From Pedobacter sp. ASV28 (lineage in GTDB: Bacteria; Bacteroidota; Bacteroidia; Sphingobacteriales; Sphingobacteriaceae), in contig NZ_JAELTN010000011.1 of NCBI RefSeq assembly GCF_016428855.1, positions 47,232 to 111,231 on the forward strand: a stretch of 64,000 bases of DNA. The letters are read 5' to 3'. Numbering within the stretch: the first letter of the stretch is position 1; the number at the start of each line of letters is the position of its first letter. Shown here one piece after another: positions 37,916 to 46,372 of this stretch. The notes below the pieces were generated by a model that was not told the DNA's origin, made no database searches, and worked only from the letters and a program-made list of their open reading frames with translations. The translations under genes and the position numbers were made by a program.

Positions 37916-38896
37916 TTATTGTTTTAGTATCCATGCAAAGATAAGTGGTGCTACTATCGTTGCGTCAGATTCCACTATAAATTTGGGTGTATTGATATCT
38001 AGTTTACCCCAGGTAATCTTCTCATTTGGAACGGCTCCCGAGTAAGAACCATAAGAAGTAGTAGAATCGGAAATTTGACAGAAATAGCTCCAAAATGGGA
38101 TATTTTCCATCTCCATATCTTGATAGAGCATGGGGACCACGCAAATAGGAAAATCACCAGCAATTCCTCCACCTATTTGGAAGAAACCTACCCCCTTGCC
38201 ATCTGAATTCTTCACATACCAATCGGCCAACCAAGCCATATATTCTATACCGCTTTTCATGGTTGTTGCTTTAAATTGGTTTTTAATCACGTAAGAGGCA
38301 AAAATGTTCCCCATGGTGCTATCTTCCCATCCCGGCACCACAATAGGCAAATTCTTTTCTGCCGCGGCCAGCATCCAAGAATTTTTAGGATCAATTTCAT
38401 AATATTGTTCCAAAACACCGCTCAATAACATTTTGTACATGTATTCATGCGGAAAATAACGTTCACCGTTGTCATCCGCATCTTTCCAAATGGCATGGAT
38501 ATGTTTTTGCAAACGACGGAAAGCCTCTTCTTCCGGAATACAAGTATCTGTAACACGGTTATAGTGATTTTCTAATAAGTCCCATTCATCCTGTGGGCTT
38601 AAATCGCGGTAGTTGGGTACTCTTTTATAATGGGAATGAGCAACCAGGTTCATAATATCTTCTTCCAAATTGGCACCCGTACATGAAATGATAGAAACCT
38701 TATCTTGTCTGATCATCTCTGCTAAAGAGATTCCCAATTCGGCGGTACTCATTGCCCCAGCAAGGGTTATCATCATTTTTCCGCCCTCATCTAAATGGGT
38801 CTCATAACCTTTGGCAGCATCCATCATTGCGGCCGCATTAAAATGGAGGTAGTTAGTCTCCATAAATTTCGATATTGGTCCTCTGTTAGTACTCAT
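37916..38896 (-). CDS. Deoxyhypusine synthase-family protein
   Basis: The 326-residue protein belongs to the deoxyhypusine/homospermidine synthase family. It shows MITLAGAMSTAELGISLAEMIRQDKVSIISCTGANLEEDI (NAD-binding region), VPGWEDSTMGNIFAS, FFQIGGGIAGDFPICVVP and the C-terminal SGAVPNEKITWGKL, whose Lys aligns with the catalytic lysine of deoxyhypusine synthases. Bacteria lack eIF5A, so members in Bacteroidota are thought to act in polyamine metabolism, for example homospermidine formation, by moving the aminobutyl group of spermidine. The actual substrate is not shown by the sequence. It is monocistronic, with its own promoter and terminator. Confidence 0.88.
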   Translation of the reverse strand: MSTNRGPISKFMETNYLHFNAAAMMDAAKGYETHLDEGGKMMITLAGAMSTAELGISLAEMIRQDKVSIISCTGANLEEDIMNLVAHSHYKRVPNYRDLSPQDEWDLLENHYNRVTDTCIPEEEAFRRLQKHIHAIWKDADDNGERYFPHEYMYKMLLSGVLEQYYEIDPKNSWMLAAAEKNLPIVVPGWEDSTMGNIFASYVIKNQFKATTMKSGIEYMAWLADWYVKNSDGKGVGFFQIGGGIAGDFPICVVPMLYQDMEMENIPFWSYFCQISDSTTSYGSYSGAVPNEKITWGKLDINTPKFIVESDATIVAPLIFAWILKQ

Positions 38897-38921
38897 TTTT
38901 ATAATTTATTTTATTTTGGCG

Positions 38922-38954
38922 CAAAAATAGGGTTTATTGTTTTATAATTTCAAA
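38922..38954 (-). promoter_or_regulatory. Promoter of the deoxyhypusine synthase-like gene
   Basis: On the minus strand TTTG (38954-38951) is followed after 21 bp by TATTTTTG (38929-38922), an exact TAnnTTTG element, 25 bp before the ATG at 38896. Confidence 0.5.
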
Positions 38955-39059
38955 GTTCAAATCCAAAATTCAAAAGATGTCTCTTATAATAGGGCATATG
39001 ATGCATGGGAAGCAAGAATCAATAGACTGTTAAAATAAATTTACTTTACTTTGCATGAA

Positions 39060-40190
39060 ATGAAGCAATTTTTATCTTTTTTACTGATCTGCGGTATTGT
39101 CAACAACACTTTTGGGCAGAAAAAATTCATTGAAAGGCTATTATCAAACGAGAAAGATACTACACGCAAGGCCAGTTTTATGCCTATTCCTGTTTTAGGT
39201 TATGCCCAAGAAACAGGTTTCGAATTTGGGCTGGGTACGATCTATTCTTTCTATATCGATAAAAAAGATAGTACCAACAGGAGTTCTAACTTTTTTGGTG
39301 CAGCCTCTTACTCTACCAAGAAAACCTATAACCTTACCCTAAAAGGCGATGCCTGGACCAAGGGCAATAAGCTGCATTTTATTGGAGAAATGCGGTTCAA
39401 GAAAATGCCTTTTAATTTCTATGGCATTGGCAACAATACCAACCATATTGACGAAGATAAATTGGTGCAAAGTCAGGTGAAATTTTTGTTCGATACAGAA
39501 AAAAAAATTACCAAGTATGCTTATACGGGTGCTTCCATAGGATTTGAAAACTATTCATTTCACGACCAAGAGATTGGAGGCATTTTTAGTCACTCCAACA
39601 ACCTATTCGACAAAAATGGCGGATCAGTAATTTTCATTGGCCTTTCGCAAAGTTATGATACCAGAAACTCGAACAACTACCCTACTAGAGGTTTTTTCGG
39701 ACGATTTACCTACCAATATGCACCCAATCTATTTGGTGGTGAAAATTTTACAGGGAGCCAGTTCAAATTGAACCTCCGTAATTTCTGGCCTTTATCGCCC
39801 AAAATTGTAGTAGGCGTACAAGGGCTCTATTATAGCATACAAAGCAAACACACCTCTTTTTATCTACTACCCCAATTGGGCAATGACGAAGTTATGCGCG
39901 GTTATTATACAGGCCGCTACCGTGACGAGAACCTCTTTGCTGCACAAATGGAAATCAGGTACCGTTTTATGGAAAGGCTTGGCTTAGCTGTATTTGGTGG
40001 AACAGGGAAAGTTTTCCCGAATGGACATGCCAACCTAAAGGACCTCAAGCCTAATTATGGTATTGGTGGCCGCTATTTCTTTGATCCCGCCAAGGGCTTA
40101 AGCGTTCGTTTAGATTATGGTATAGGGGAGAAAAAACCAAACGAGCAACGTCAAAGTGGTTTTTATGTAAGTTTGGCAGAAGCTTTTTAA
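39060..40190 (+). CDS. BamA/TamA-family outer membrane beta-barrel protein
   Basis: From ATG at 39060 the protein has 376 residues. It has a signal peptide (FLSFLLICGIVNNTFGQ) and no clear POTRA domains, going almost directly into a 16-strand-type barrel: MPIPVLGYAQETGFEFGLGTIYSFY, AASYSTKKTYNLTLKGDAW, NYPTRGFFGRFTYQYAP, GNDEVMRGYYTGRYRDENLFAAQMEIRYR and GLSVRLDYGIGEKK..GFYVSLAEAF. The RGY.GRYRD segment corresponds to the conserved loop-6 motif of the Omp85 (D15 surface antigen) superfamily. Such short members lack an established role; patatin-linked forms occur, but no patatin domain is present here. A near-consensus TACTTTG just before the start suggests a very short leader. Confidence 0.85.
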   Translation: MKQFLSFLLICGIVNNTFGQKKFIERLLSNEKDTTRKASFMPIPVLGYAQETGFEFGLGTIYSFYIDKKDSTNRSSNFFGAASYSTKKTYNLTLKGDAWTKGNKLHFIGEMRFKKMPFNFYGIGNNTNHIDEDKLVQSQVKFLFDTEKKITKYAYTGASIGFENYSFHDQEIGGIFSHSNNLFDKNGGSVIFIGLSQSYDTRNSNNYPTRGFFGRFTYQYAPNLFGGENFTGSQFKLNLRNFWPLSPKIVVGVQGLYYSIQSKHTSFYLLPQLGNDEVMRGYYTGRYRDENLFAAQMEIRYRFMERLGLAVFGGTGKVFPNGHANLKDLKPNYGIGGRYFFDPAKGLSVRLDYGIGEKKPNEQRQSGFYVSLAEAF

Positions 40191-40331
40191 TTAAGGCAAG
40201 GTAAAAGCTATGCGCACCTTTTTATTTGGGCCCTGTAGCCTAGGCGATATCTTTCAATGATGGGTTTACAGTGTGCTTTAGTCTATTTCATATTTTTTTT
40301 GGAACTTAGTCCATTAGCTTAGCCAATTTTT

Positions 40332-42506
40332 ATGAAAAAGTTCCTTATTCTTGCGCTCCTACCTTTACAGTTATTTGCACAGGCCCTTACCAACAAAGAC
40401 ATTTCCAAACTGGAAAAGCAGGCGCAACAGGTAGAGATTATCCGAGATAATTGGGGCATTGCCCATGTATATGGCAAGACCGATGCCGATGCCATTTTTG
40501 GCATGATGTATGCCCAGTGTGAAGATGATTTTAATCGGGTAGAACTCAATTATATTGAAAAGTTAGGTCGCTTAGCAGAAATTGATGGCGAAAAAAGCAT
40601 TTATAATGACCTACAGATTAAACTACTGATCGATAGTTCGCTGGCCATTTCAGCTTACAAACAAGCCCAGCCCTGGTTAAAAAAACTGCTTGAAGCGTAT
40701 GCCGATGGCATCAATTATTTTCTATATAAAAATCCTAAGACCAAACCTATATTACTTACCAAATTTCAGCCCTGGTATCCCTTTCTTTGGACAGATGGCA
40801 GCATTGGAGCCATTAGCACGGGCAACCTTACAGTTGCCGAACTTAAGAAATTTTATACCAATGATTATTCGCCAACCAGCGCCCTGCCACTAGTAAGGGA
40901 TCAATATAGTGGGTCAAATGGATTTGCATTCGCACCCCAAATTACCAAAAATGGCAATGCCATACTTTACATTAATCCACATACCACCTTTTATTTTAGA
41001 CCAGAAATACAAATGCAGAGTGAAGAAGGGTTGAATGCTTATGGTGCTGTGACCTGGGGGCAGTTTTTTATCTATCAAGGTTTCAATGAATTTTGCGGCT
41101 GGATGCACACTTCCAACAATGTGGACATTGCCGATATGTATGCCGAAAAAATAACCAAGACCAACAAAGGCCTATATTACGAGTACGATCAAAAAAAATA
41201 TCCCGTAGGTACAAAGGTCATCAATATCAATTATCTGGAAAATGGCATTATAAGAAGCAGGAAGTTTACGACCTATTACACCAGCAATGGTCCCATTATG
41301 GCTATTCGAGATGGCAAGTGGATCAGCCTTAAACATAAAAATCAAAATCCCCAAAGTTTAGTACAAAGTTGGGTACGCACCAAATCTAAAAGCTTTGAAG
41401 ATTATCAAAAGGCCATGGATTTAAAAGCAAATGCTTCCAATAATACGGTATATGCCGACGCCAAAGGGAATATTGCCTATTGGCATGGTAATTTTATACC
41501 TAAAAGAAATCCGGCTTATAATTGGAGTGGAGTGGTAGATGGAAGTATTTCCGCAACTGCCTGGCAAGGCCTACATCCGGTAAGCGAGAGTGTGCACCTT
41601 TATAATCCGCCAAACGGGTGGCTACAAAACTGTAATTCTACCCCTTTTACCGTCGCCGGCAACCATAGCCCAAAGAAAGCCGACTATCCGCCATACATGG
41701 CTCCAGATGGCGAGAATTTTAGAGGAATAGCTGCGTTAAGGTTGTTGAACCAACCTAAAAAATATAGCTTAGATGATGTGATTACCTTGGGTTATGATAC
41801 CTACCTTCCTGCTTTTGAAATACTTTTGCCCGCCCTTTTTAAAGCTTATGATGAACTCCCCGCTAATGATGCGCTACGCCCCGCACTGCAAGAACCCATT
41901 AGCACACTCAAACAATGGAATTATTATAGTTCAGAAAATTCTATTGCCGCAACATTGGCTATGGAATGGGCTCCTCGGATTAACCGTGATATGCAAAATG
42001 TATATATAGATCAGGGAGAGAAGGATCAGGTTACCAAAACCATCGAATTTGCCAAAAGTGCTAAACCGGAGTTATTGTTGACACCATTGAAAACAACAGT
42101 TGATGACCTGACAAAGCGATTTGGCAAATGGCAGATGCCCTGGGGGGAAGTGAACCGTTTCCAGCGTCTAACGGGCCAAGTAAACGAAAAATATGATGAT
42201 CTGGCTCCCAGTTATCCTGTGGCATTTGGCTCGGCCCTATGGGGTCAGCTCCCTTCTTTCCGCAGTAATCAATTCGATACCCGTAAACGTTATGGCTATA
42301 GCGGCAATAGCTTTGTTTGCGTAGTGGAGTTTGGTAAAAGGATAAAAGCGAAGTCTGTATTAGCTGGAGGGAACAGTGGCAACCCCAAATCCAAACATTT
42401 CAACGATCAAGCTGCCATGTATGCTAAAGGCGAATTCAAAGATGTGCTATTCTATAAAGAAGACGTGCTTAAAAATATGGAAAAAAAATATAAGCCTGGG
42501 GAATAA
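40332..42506 (+). CDS. Penicillin acylase-family N-terminal nucleophile hydrolase
   Basis: The 724-residue protein has a signal peptide (FLILALLPLQLFAQ), an alpha-subunit-like region (VEIIRDNWGIAHVYGKTDADAIFGMMYAQCEDDFNRVE, the usual opening), and the autocleavage/nucleophile site SGSNGFAFAP with Ser195 as the predicted N-terminal nucleophile of the beta subunit. Downstream are INPHTTFYFRPEIQ, SNNVDIADMYAEK and a C-terminal SRN/GNSGNPKSKHFNDQAAMYAKGEF segment typical of the family. These periplasmic enzymes hydrolyse amide-linked acyl groups (penicillins, acyl-homoserine lactones, or acylated peptides). The substrate cannot be deduced. It ends one base from the convergent M56 gene. Confidence 0.9.
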   Translation: MKKFLILALLPLQLFAQALTNKDISKLEKQAQQVEIIRDNWGIAHVYGKTDADAIFGMMYAQCEDDFNRVELNYIEKLGRLAEIDGEKSIYNDLQIKLLIDSSLAISAYKQAQPWLKKLLEAYADGINYFLYKNPKTKPILLTKFQPWYPFLWTDGSIGAISTGNLTVAELKKFYTNDYSPTSALPLVRDQYSGSNGFAFAPQITKNGNAILYINPHTTFYFRPEIQMQSEEGLNAYGAVTWGQFFIYQGFNEFCGWMHTSNNVDIADMYAEKITKTNKGLYYEYDQKKYPVGTKVININYLENGIIRSRKFTTYYTSNGPIMAIRDGKWISLKHKNQNPQSLVQSWVRTKSKSFEDYQKAMDLKANASNNTVYADAKGNIAYWHGNFIPKRNPAYNWSGVVDGSISATAWQGLHPVSESVHLYNPPNGWLQNCNSTPFTVAGNHSPKKADYPPYMAPDGENFRGIAALRLLNQPKKYSLDDVITLGYDTYLPAFEILLPALFKAYDELPANDALRPALQEPISTLKQWNYYSSENSIAATLAMEWAPRINRDMQNVYIDQGEKDQVTKTIEFAKSAKPELLLTPLKTTVDDLTKRFGKWQMPWGEVNRFQRLTGQVNEKYDDLAPSYPVAFGSALWGQLPSFRSNQFDTRKRYGYSGNSFVCVVEFGKRIKAKSVLAGGNSGNPKSKHFNDQAAMYAKGEFKDVLFYKEDVLKNMEKKYKPGE

Positions 42507-44705
42507 CTATTGTTTGAAGTAGTTCTTTGTCGTATATCTATTGCTAGCCAAATCTACTTCAATCACCTCGGCTTCTATTTTTAAGTTATCTTCATCTTTT
42601 AAGGTCCCAAAGTAGACCGTGATCACTTTTTTTGACTCATCAACATGGATCACTTTACCATTTAGTTTATACTTTTCTATATCTACCGTAGCATTACCAG
42701 ACAATATGAGGCTATTAAGAAATCTACGGCTTTTTAATGAATCAGATGCGTAATAGTGCATTTTTGAAATAGAGGCTTCTGGGCTAAATGCTAAATCCCC
42801 CTCTTTTCCCGGACCCGAAACCAGATTTGCTTTCTTATCTTCTTGCGTTTCATCAAAATTATAGAAGGAGTAGCTTTTTTTACTCATGCTATATATCAAC
42901 ATCTTTGATTTCTTAATTTTCCCATCTGGCAAATAAATAGTGGCTTCCTCTGCCGTTACAGTCTTATTTTTTTCATCTATCTTAACTTTTGCTGCTTCTA
43001 GTGTGGTTTGATCTATCTCTAATTTTGCATTTTTTAAATAAATGATCCCTTCGCTAATATAACTTTTGGTTTCTAATGCTGAAATTACTTTTACCTTACC
43101 TTCAGTAGCAGCCGTTATCATGGGTACATCTTTTGATTTACATCCTATTTTTTGAAAGCCCTCTTTAGTATAAAATTTAGGGTATAACAATGGATTGATG
43201 ATTTCGTACTTTTTAGGATCTGAATAAAGCGCAATGACTTTACTTGTCGTATAAATATTTTTAGCGGCAAGTTTCTCTCCAATGAACTTAGCATTTACCG
43301 CATCTCCTAGTTTAAAACCTTCTGCTTTGGTGTTTAACGATATAAGGTCTAAAACAATGGTAAATACCCCGTCATTCAACTTCATTTTTGTAGCATATCC
43401 ATTGCTATTTCTTTCGATAGAACTGATTTTACTTGAAGCATAGCGAACTTGGCTTACCTCATATAAAAAAGCCGTTTTCTCCGGTTCCTTTATCAAGGCT
43501 TTTCCAGTTGAAGTGAGCACCTGCTTCATTAAATAGATAGGCCTATCATAAATAACCTCCCGATGATTGCTCTTTAAGTTCGTAATACTAAGTTTATCTA
43601 GCCTACCTCCAATGGTAATGGTGAGGTGATCTCCTTTTTTAACCTTGTCCATTACATCATTTCTAATTGGATAGGTTATGTTTCCGACCTTAAAATATAT
43701 AATTGTATAGAGTCCAGCCCCACTAATACTATCTAAAACACCCTTAATCTGTTTACCAATGATAGGATCGGCATCATTATTAATGGTTGATGCCGATGCA
43801 GAGAAAGGAGTATCAACTACATCGATGGTAAAACTCCATATTAAGCATGCAACAATAGGCAATGTTAGCAAATACATTAATTTCTTTATAGCCCTCGACT
43901 TCGAATTAAACAACATTTTAATACGCTCTTTTACCGGTTTTTTCACAAAGTTGTGAATTAATGGATCCTCATTTTGATTTACCACTAACCTCAATAAAAG
44001 GCTGGCATAATTCTGATGCCCAAAAGCACTCGATGTAACCTCATCGGCCTCATATTCATGCACTTGTTCCAATACTTTATCCCACAAATAAATTACCGGA
44101 TTAAACTATAACACCGCTTTGGCAAACATCATTATAATTTTATCTGCCGAGTGATATTGCTCAGCATGTACTTTTTCATGCTTTAACAGAATTTCGAACT
44201 CTGCTTTTGTCAAGCCTTTTTCGTCTACAAAAACATAGCTGAAGAAAGAGCAGTTCGTAAAACCTTCTGTTTTATGTAACAATTTAAGTCCGTTTACCAT
44301 TTTTGTATTTCTTCTGGTATACCTGAAAAGGACAATTAAACGCCAAATGGCCATTATTATTAGCCCAATTACCACGGACATATATAAATAAGGTAATGCT
44401 GCAATCCAATTAAAAACCTTTTCTGTCTCCATGAGCCCACCTGTAGGAAGTATACTTGGAGATACGTCGGTTGCTGCTATAAAGTCTGATGGAACCGCTA
44501 TCTGACTAATTGGCATCACCTGCCGGGGAACTGATTTTTCGATGGTAAAGTGCAATGTTGGTATAGAAAAGCTAAGTAAAAGAGTGCCCAACAAGTAAAA
44601 TCGGTTGATTTTAAAAAAAGTAAACCTACTAAGCACCAACAAGTAAAAGGCAAAAAACAATACCAAACATGCACTTGATTTAAGTAAGTAATTGAATAAT
44701 TCCAT
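42507..44705 (-). pseudogene. BlaR1/MecR1-like M56 metallopeptidase interrupted by an in-frame amber codon
   Basis: One frame runs from ATG at 44705 to 42507 (732 codons), broken only by TAG at 44108-44106. The first part (199 residues) has three membrane helices (SSACLVLFFAFYLLVL; FYLLGTLLLSFSIPTLHF; YMSVVIGLIIMAIW) and the zinc motif HEKVH at 176-180. It stops at FAKAVL, and the frame resumes FNPVIYLWDKVLEQVHEYEADE. M56 proteases normally have WFNP at this point, so TGG to TAG is the simplest explanation. The downstream part has the third ligand region (EYEAD), another helix (LMYLLTLPIVACLIWSF) and a 400-residue periplasmic domain. The repressor gene is 1 bp upstream. Without read-through the sensor protease would be truncated and inactive. 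A sequencing error or strain-specific mutation is also possible. Confidence 0.85.
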
Positions 44706-44706
44706 C

Positions 44707-45069
44707 TTAAGTTTTTTTGTTAATCAATGCCTTTAACTCTTCTATATCTGCCTCACTGAGCTGCTCTTGCTTCACCATGAACGAAAGCAAACTTTTTGAG
44801 GAATTATCAAAGTAGCCAGAAAACAACTTAGAAAAACTGGTTTTGGCATACGCTTCTTTGCTAATGGCAGGGAAATATTCGTAAGTTTTTCCATAGGCCC
44901 TGTAACTTACATAGCCCTTTTTTTCCAAAAGCCTAACTATTGAAGAAATAGTATTGTAAGGAGGCTTAGGATCTTCCTCTAATTCATCAATAATATCCTT
45001 TACAAATGCTTTTTCCAGTTTCCATAGCACCTGCATAATTCGCTCTTCTGTTTTGGTTAGCTCTTCCAT
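44707..45069 (-). CDS. BlaI/MecI/CopY-family transcriptional repressor
   Basis: From ATG at 45069 the product has 120 residues. It has a winged-helix DNA-binding domain (LTKTEERIMQVLWKLEKAFVKDIIDEL, NTISSIVRLLEKKGYVSYRAYGKTYEYFPAISKEAY) and a C-terminal dimerisation part (FSKLFSGYFDNSSKSLLSFM). BlaI-type repressors are cleaved by an M56 sensor protease; that partner is encoded 1 bp downstream. The frame could start at TTG 45078, but this codon lies inside the -7 element, so the ATG is preferred. The intact repressor next to a broken sensor would predict permanent repression. Confidence 0.92.
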   Translation of the reverse strand: MEELTKTEERIMQVLWKLEKAFVKDIIDELEEDPKPPYNTISSIVRLLEKKGYVSYRAYGKTYEYFPAISKEAYAKTSFSKLFSGYFDNSSKSLLSFMVKQEQLSEADIEELKALINKKT

Positions 45070-45075
45070 AATAAA

Positions 45076-45106
45076 CAAACATACAACGTATTTTTCAGTT
45101 AATCAA
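45076..45106 (-). promoter_or_regulatory. Promoter of the blaI-M56 operon
   Basis: On the minus strand TTG (45106-45104) is separated by 20 bp from TATGTTTG (45083-45076), an exact TAnnTTTG -7 element, whose end is 6 bp before the ATG at 45069. The leader is thus minimal. Confidence 0.65.
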
Positions 45107-45140
45107 CTTATTTTTCAGTTTTAAAACTGAAAAATAAGTT
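45089..45140. promoter_or_regulatory. BlaI-type operator: 36-bp palindrome plus an extra half-site
   Basis: Positions 45105-45140 form a perfect 36-bp palindrome: AACTTATTTTTCAGTT (45105-45120), TTAA, then its exact complement AACTGAAAAATAAGTT (45125-45140). TATTTTTCAGTT occurs again at 45089-45100 as a direct repeat with a 20-bp period, lying in the spacer between -33 and -7. The palindrome abuts the -33 element. Binding here would block RNA polymerase, as expected for autorepression by the adjacent BlaI protein. Confidence 0.75.
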
Positions 45141-45620
45141 TAAAATCATAAAAAACTACAAAACAACACATTAAACATAAAAACATACCTCTTATACCTC
45201 CTAATTTACTTTGGGTCAAATGACATAATTGTTAACCTATCTTCTAAAGAAATATAGTAATTCCATCTAAAACAATTATAACTAAAGTTGACTCCCCATT
45301 CCCAAAAGGCTTTCCAAAAACACACAACAATCTTATTATAAACCACTTAACAAACACACAATCATATAAAGCATTAAACCGTACTTTGTTATGATTAAGA
45401 ACACTTAACTTTGTAAATATATTCCTCCACGAAAAACCAATCATTTAAACAGCAAGTAATTGTGCCAAAATGCATATCAGTAAGTATTAATTAATCAAGC
45501 ATGACCAAAAACGACATTTTATTATCATTTATATTCATTTCATTACATAAAAACATTCCTTTTACCAATTAAAAGGAATAATCTTTTAACTTCGAATGAC
45601 ACGAATTAAGATACGATAGT
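45141..45620. other. About 480-bp AT-rich gap between blaI and the response regulator gene
   Basis: It is AT-rich sequence with no credible gene. A 66-codon minus-strand frame (45244-45444) has no recognisable features. A small inverted repeat, ATTCCTTTT/AAAAGGAAT, lies at 45555-45579 with a 7-nt loop, and a weak TAACTTCG at about 45588 resembles a -7 element for the regulator gene. Confidence 0.45.
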
Positions 45621-45651
45621 GTTTATGCGAAAATGATAGGTTTATGCGAAA
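45621..45651 (+). repeat. 12-bp direct repeat GTTTATGCGAAA spanning the regulator start codon
   Basis: GTTTATGCGAAA occurs at 45621-45632 and again at 45640-45651, a 19-bp period; the second copy contains the ATG of the response regulator gene (45644). The first copy creates ATG-CGA-AAA-TGA (45624-45635), a three-codon leader frame. LytTR regulators bind paired direct repeats, so self-binding is conceivable. Confidence 0.55.
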
Positions 45652-46372
45652 GATTGTTATAGTTGAAGACGAACCGGATTTAGCAAGAAATATTGCGGAA
45701 TTGATAACCCTCTTAGGTTATACAGTGTCGGGTATCTTTAATAATTCTAAAAGTTGCCTCTTATATCTATCAAAAAACCAAGTTGATCTGGTTATTCTTG
45801 ATATCCTCATAAAAGGAGAAGAAAATGGGATTGAGCTTGGAAAAACAATAACTGGAAACTACAACATTCCTATACTGTTTTGTTCGGCCTATACAGATGA
45901 ATTATTACTTCAGAAGGTGAAATCAATTAATCCTAGGGGCTACATTGTTAAACCTTTTACCAGGGAAATATTAAAAACGAATATATTCCTTGCGCTTAAT
46001 GACAAACTGACGCCTTCTTCTGTTTCTCCCCAAAATAACGATAAGGATACTTTTCATATCAGAGATAAAGGTTATGTAATTCCCGTAGAGGTGAAAGACA
46101 TTTTAATGGCTGAAGCTGATGGTCTATATACAAAAATTATAACCTCAGATAAAAGCTATTTAATTCGGGCAATCTTAAAAAATATAGAGGCCCAATTACC
46201 ACAAAATAAGTTCTTGCGTGTACATAAGTCTTACTTAGTAAACCTTGACCATATCTCTTCATTTAACAGTAAAGGTATTAAAGTGAACAACAACAATATT
46301 GTACCTGTTAGAAGAGGCTATTATAAATCCCTTAAAGAATTGTTCAGCTCAAAAAAAGATAAAGTCTATTAA
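45644..46372 (+). CDS. LytTR-type response regulator
   Basis: The 242-residue protein has an N-terminal receiver domain (residues 1-120: IVIVEDEPDLARN, phospho-acceptor Asp53 in LVILDILIKG, FCSAYTDE, YIVKPFTREIL) and a C-terminal LytTR DNA-binding domain at about 138-238 (VEVKDILMAEADGLYTKIITSDKSYLIRAILKNIEAQL, FLRVHKSYLVNLDHISSF). It is a transcription factor activated by phosphorylation, presumably by the kinase encoded next in the +1 frame. The C-terminus ends SSKKDKVY just after an A7 run (46351-46357). Its target genes are unknown; the polysaccharide cluster downstream is one candidate. Confidence 0.93.
   Translation: MRKIVIVEDEPDLARNIAELITLLGYTVSGIFNNSKSCLLYLSKNQVDLVILDILIKGEENGIELGKTITGNYNIPILFCSAYTDELLLQKVKSINPRGYIVKPFTREILKTNIFLALNDKLTPSSVSPQNNDKDTFHIRDKGYVIPVEVKDILMAEADGLYTKIITSDKSYLIRAILKNIEAQLPQNKFLRVHKSYLVNLDHISSFNSKGIKVNNNNIVPVRRGYYKSLKELFSSKKDKVY

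Noticed and set aside
45244..45444. 66-codon minus-strand frame in the blaI-regulator gap
   Set aside because: AT-driven open frame without domain or promoter; not supported.
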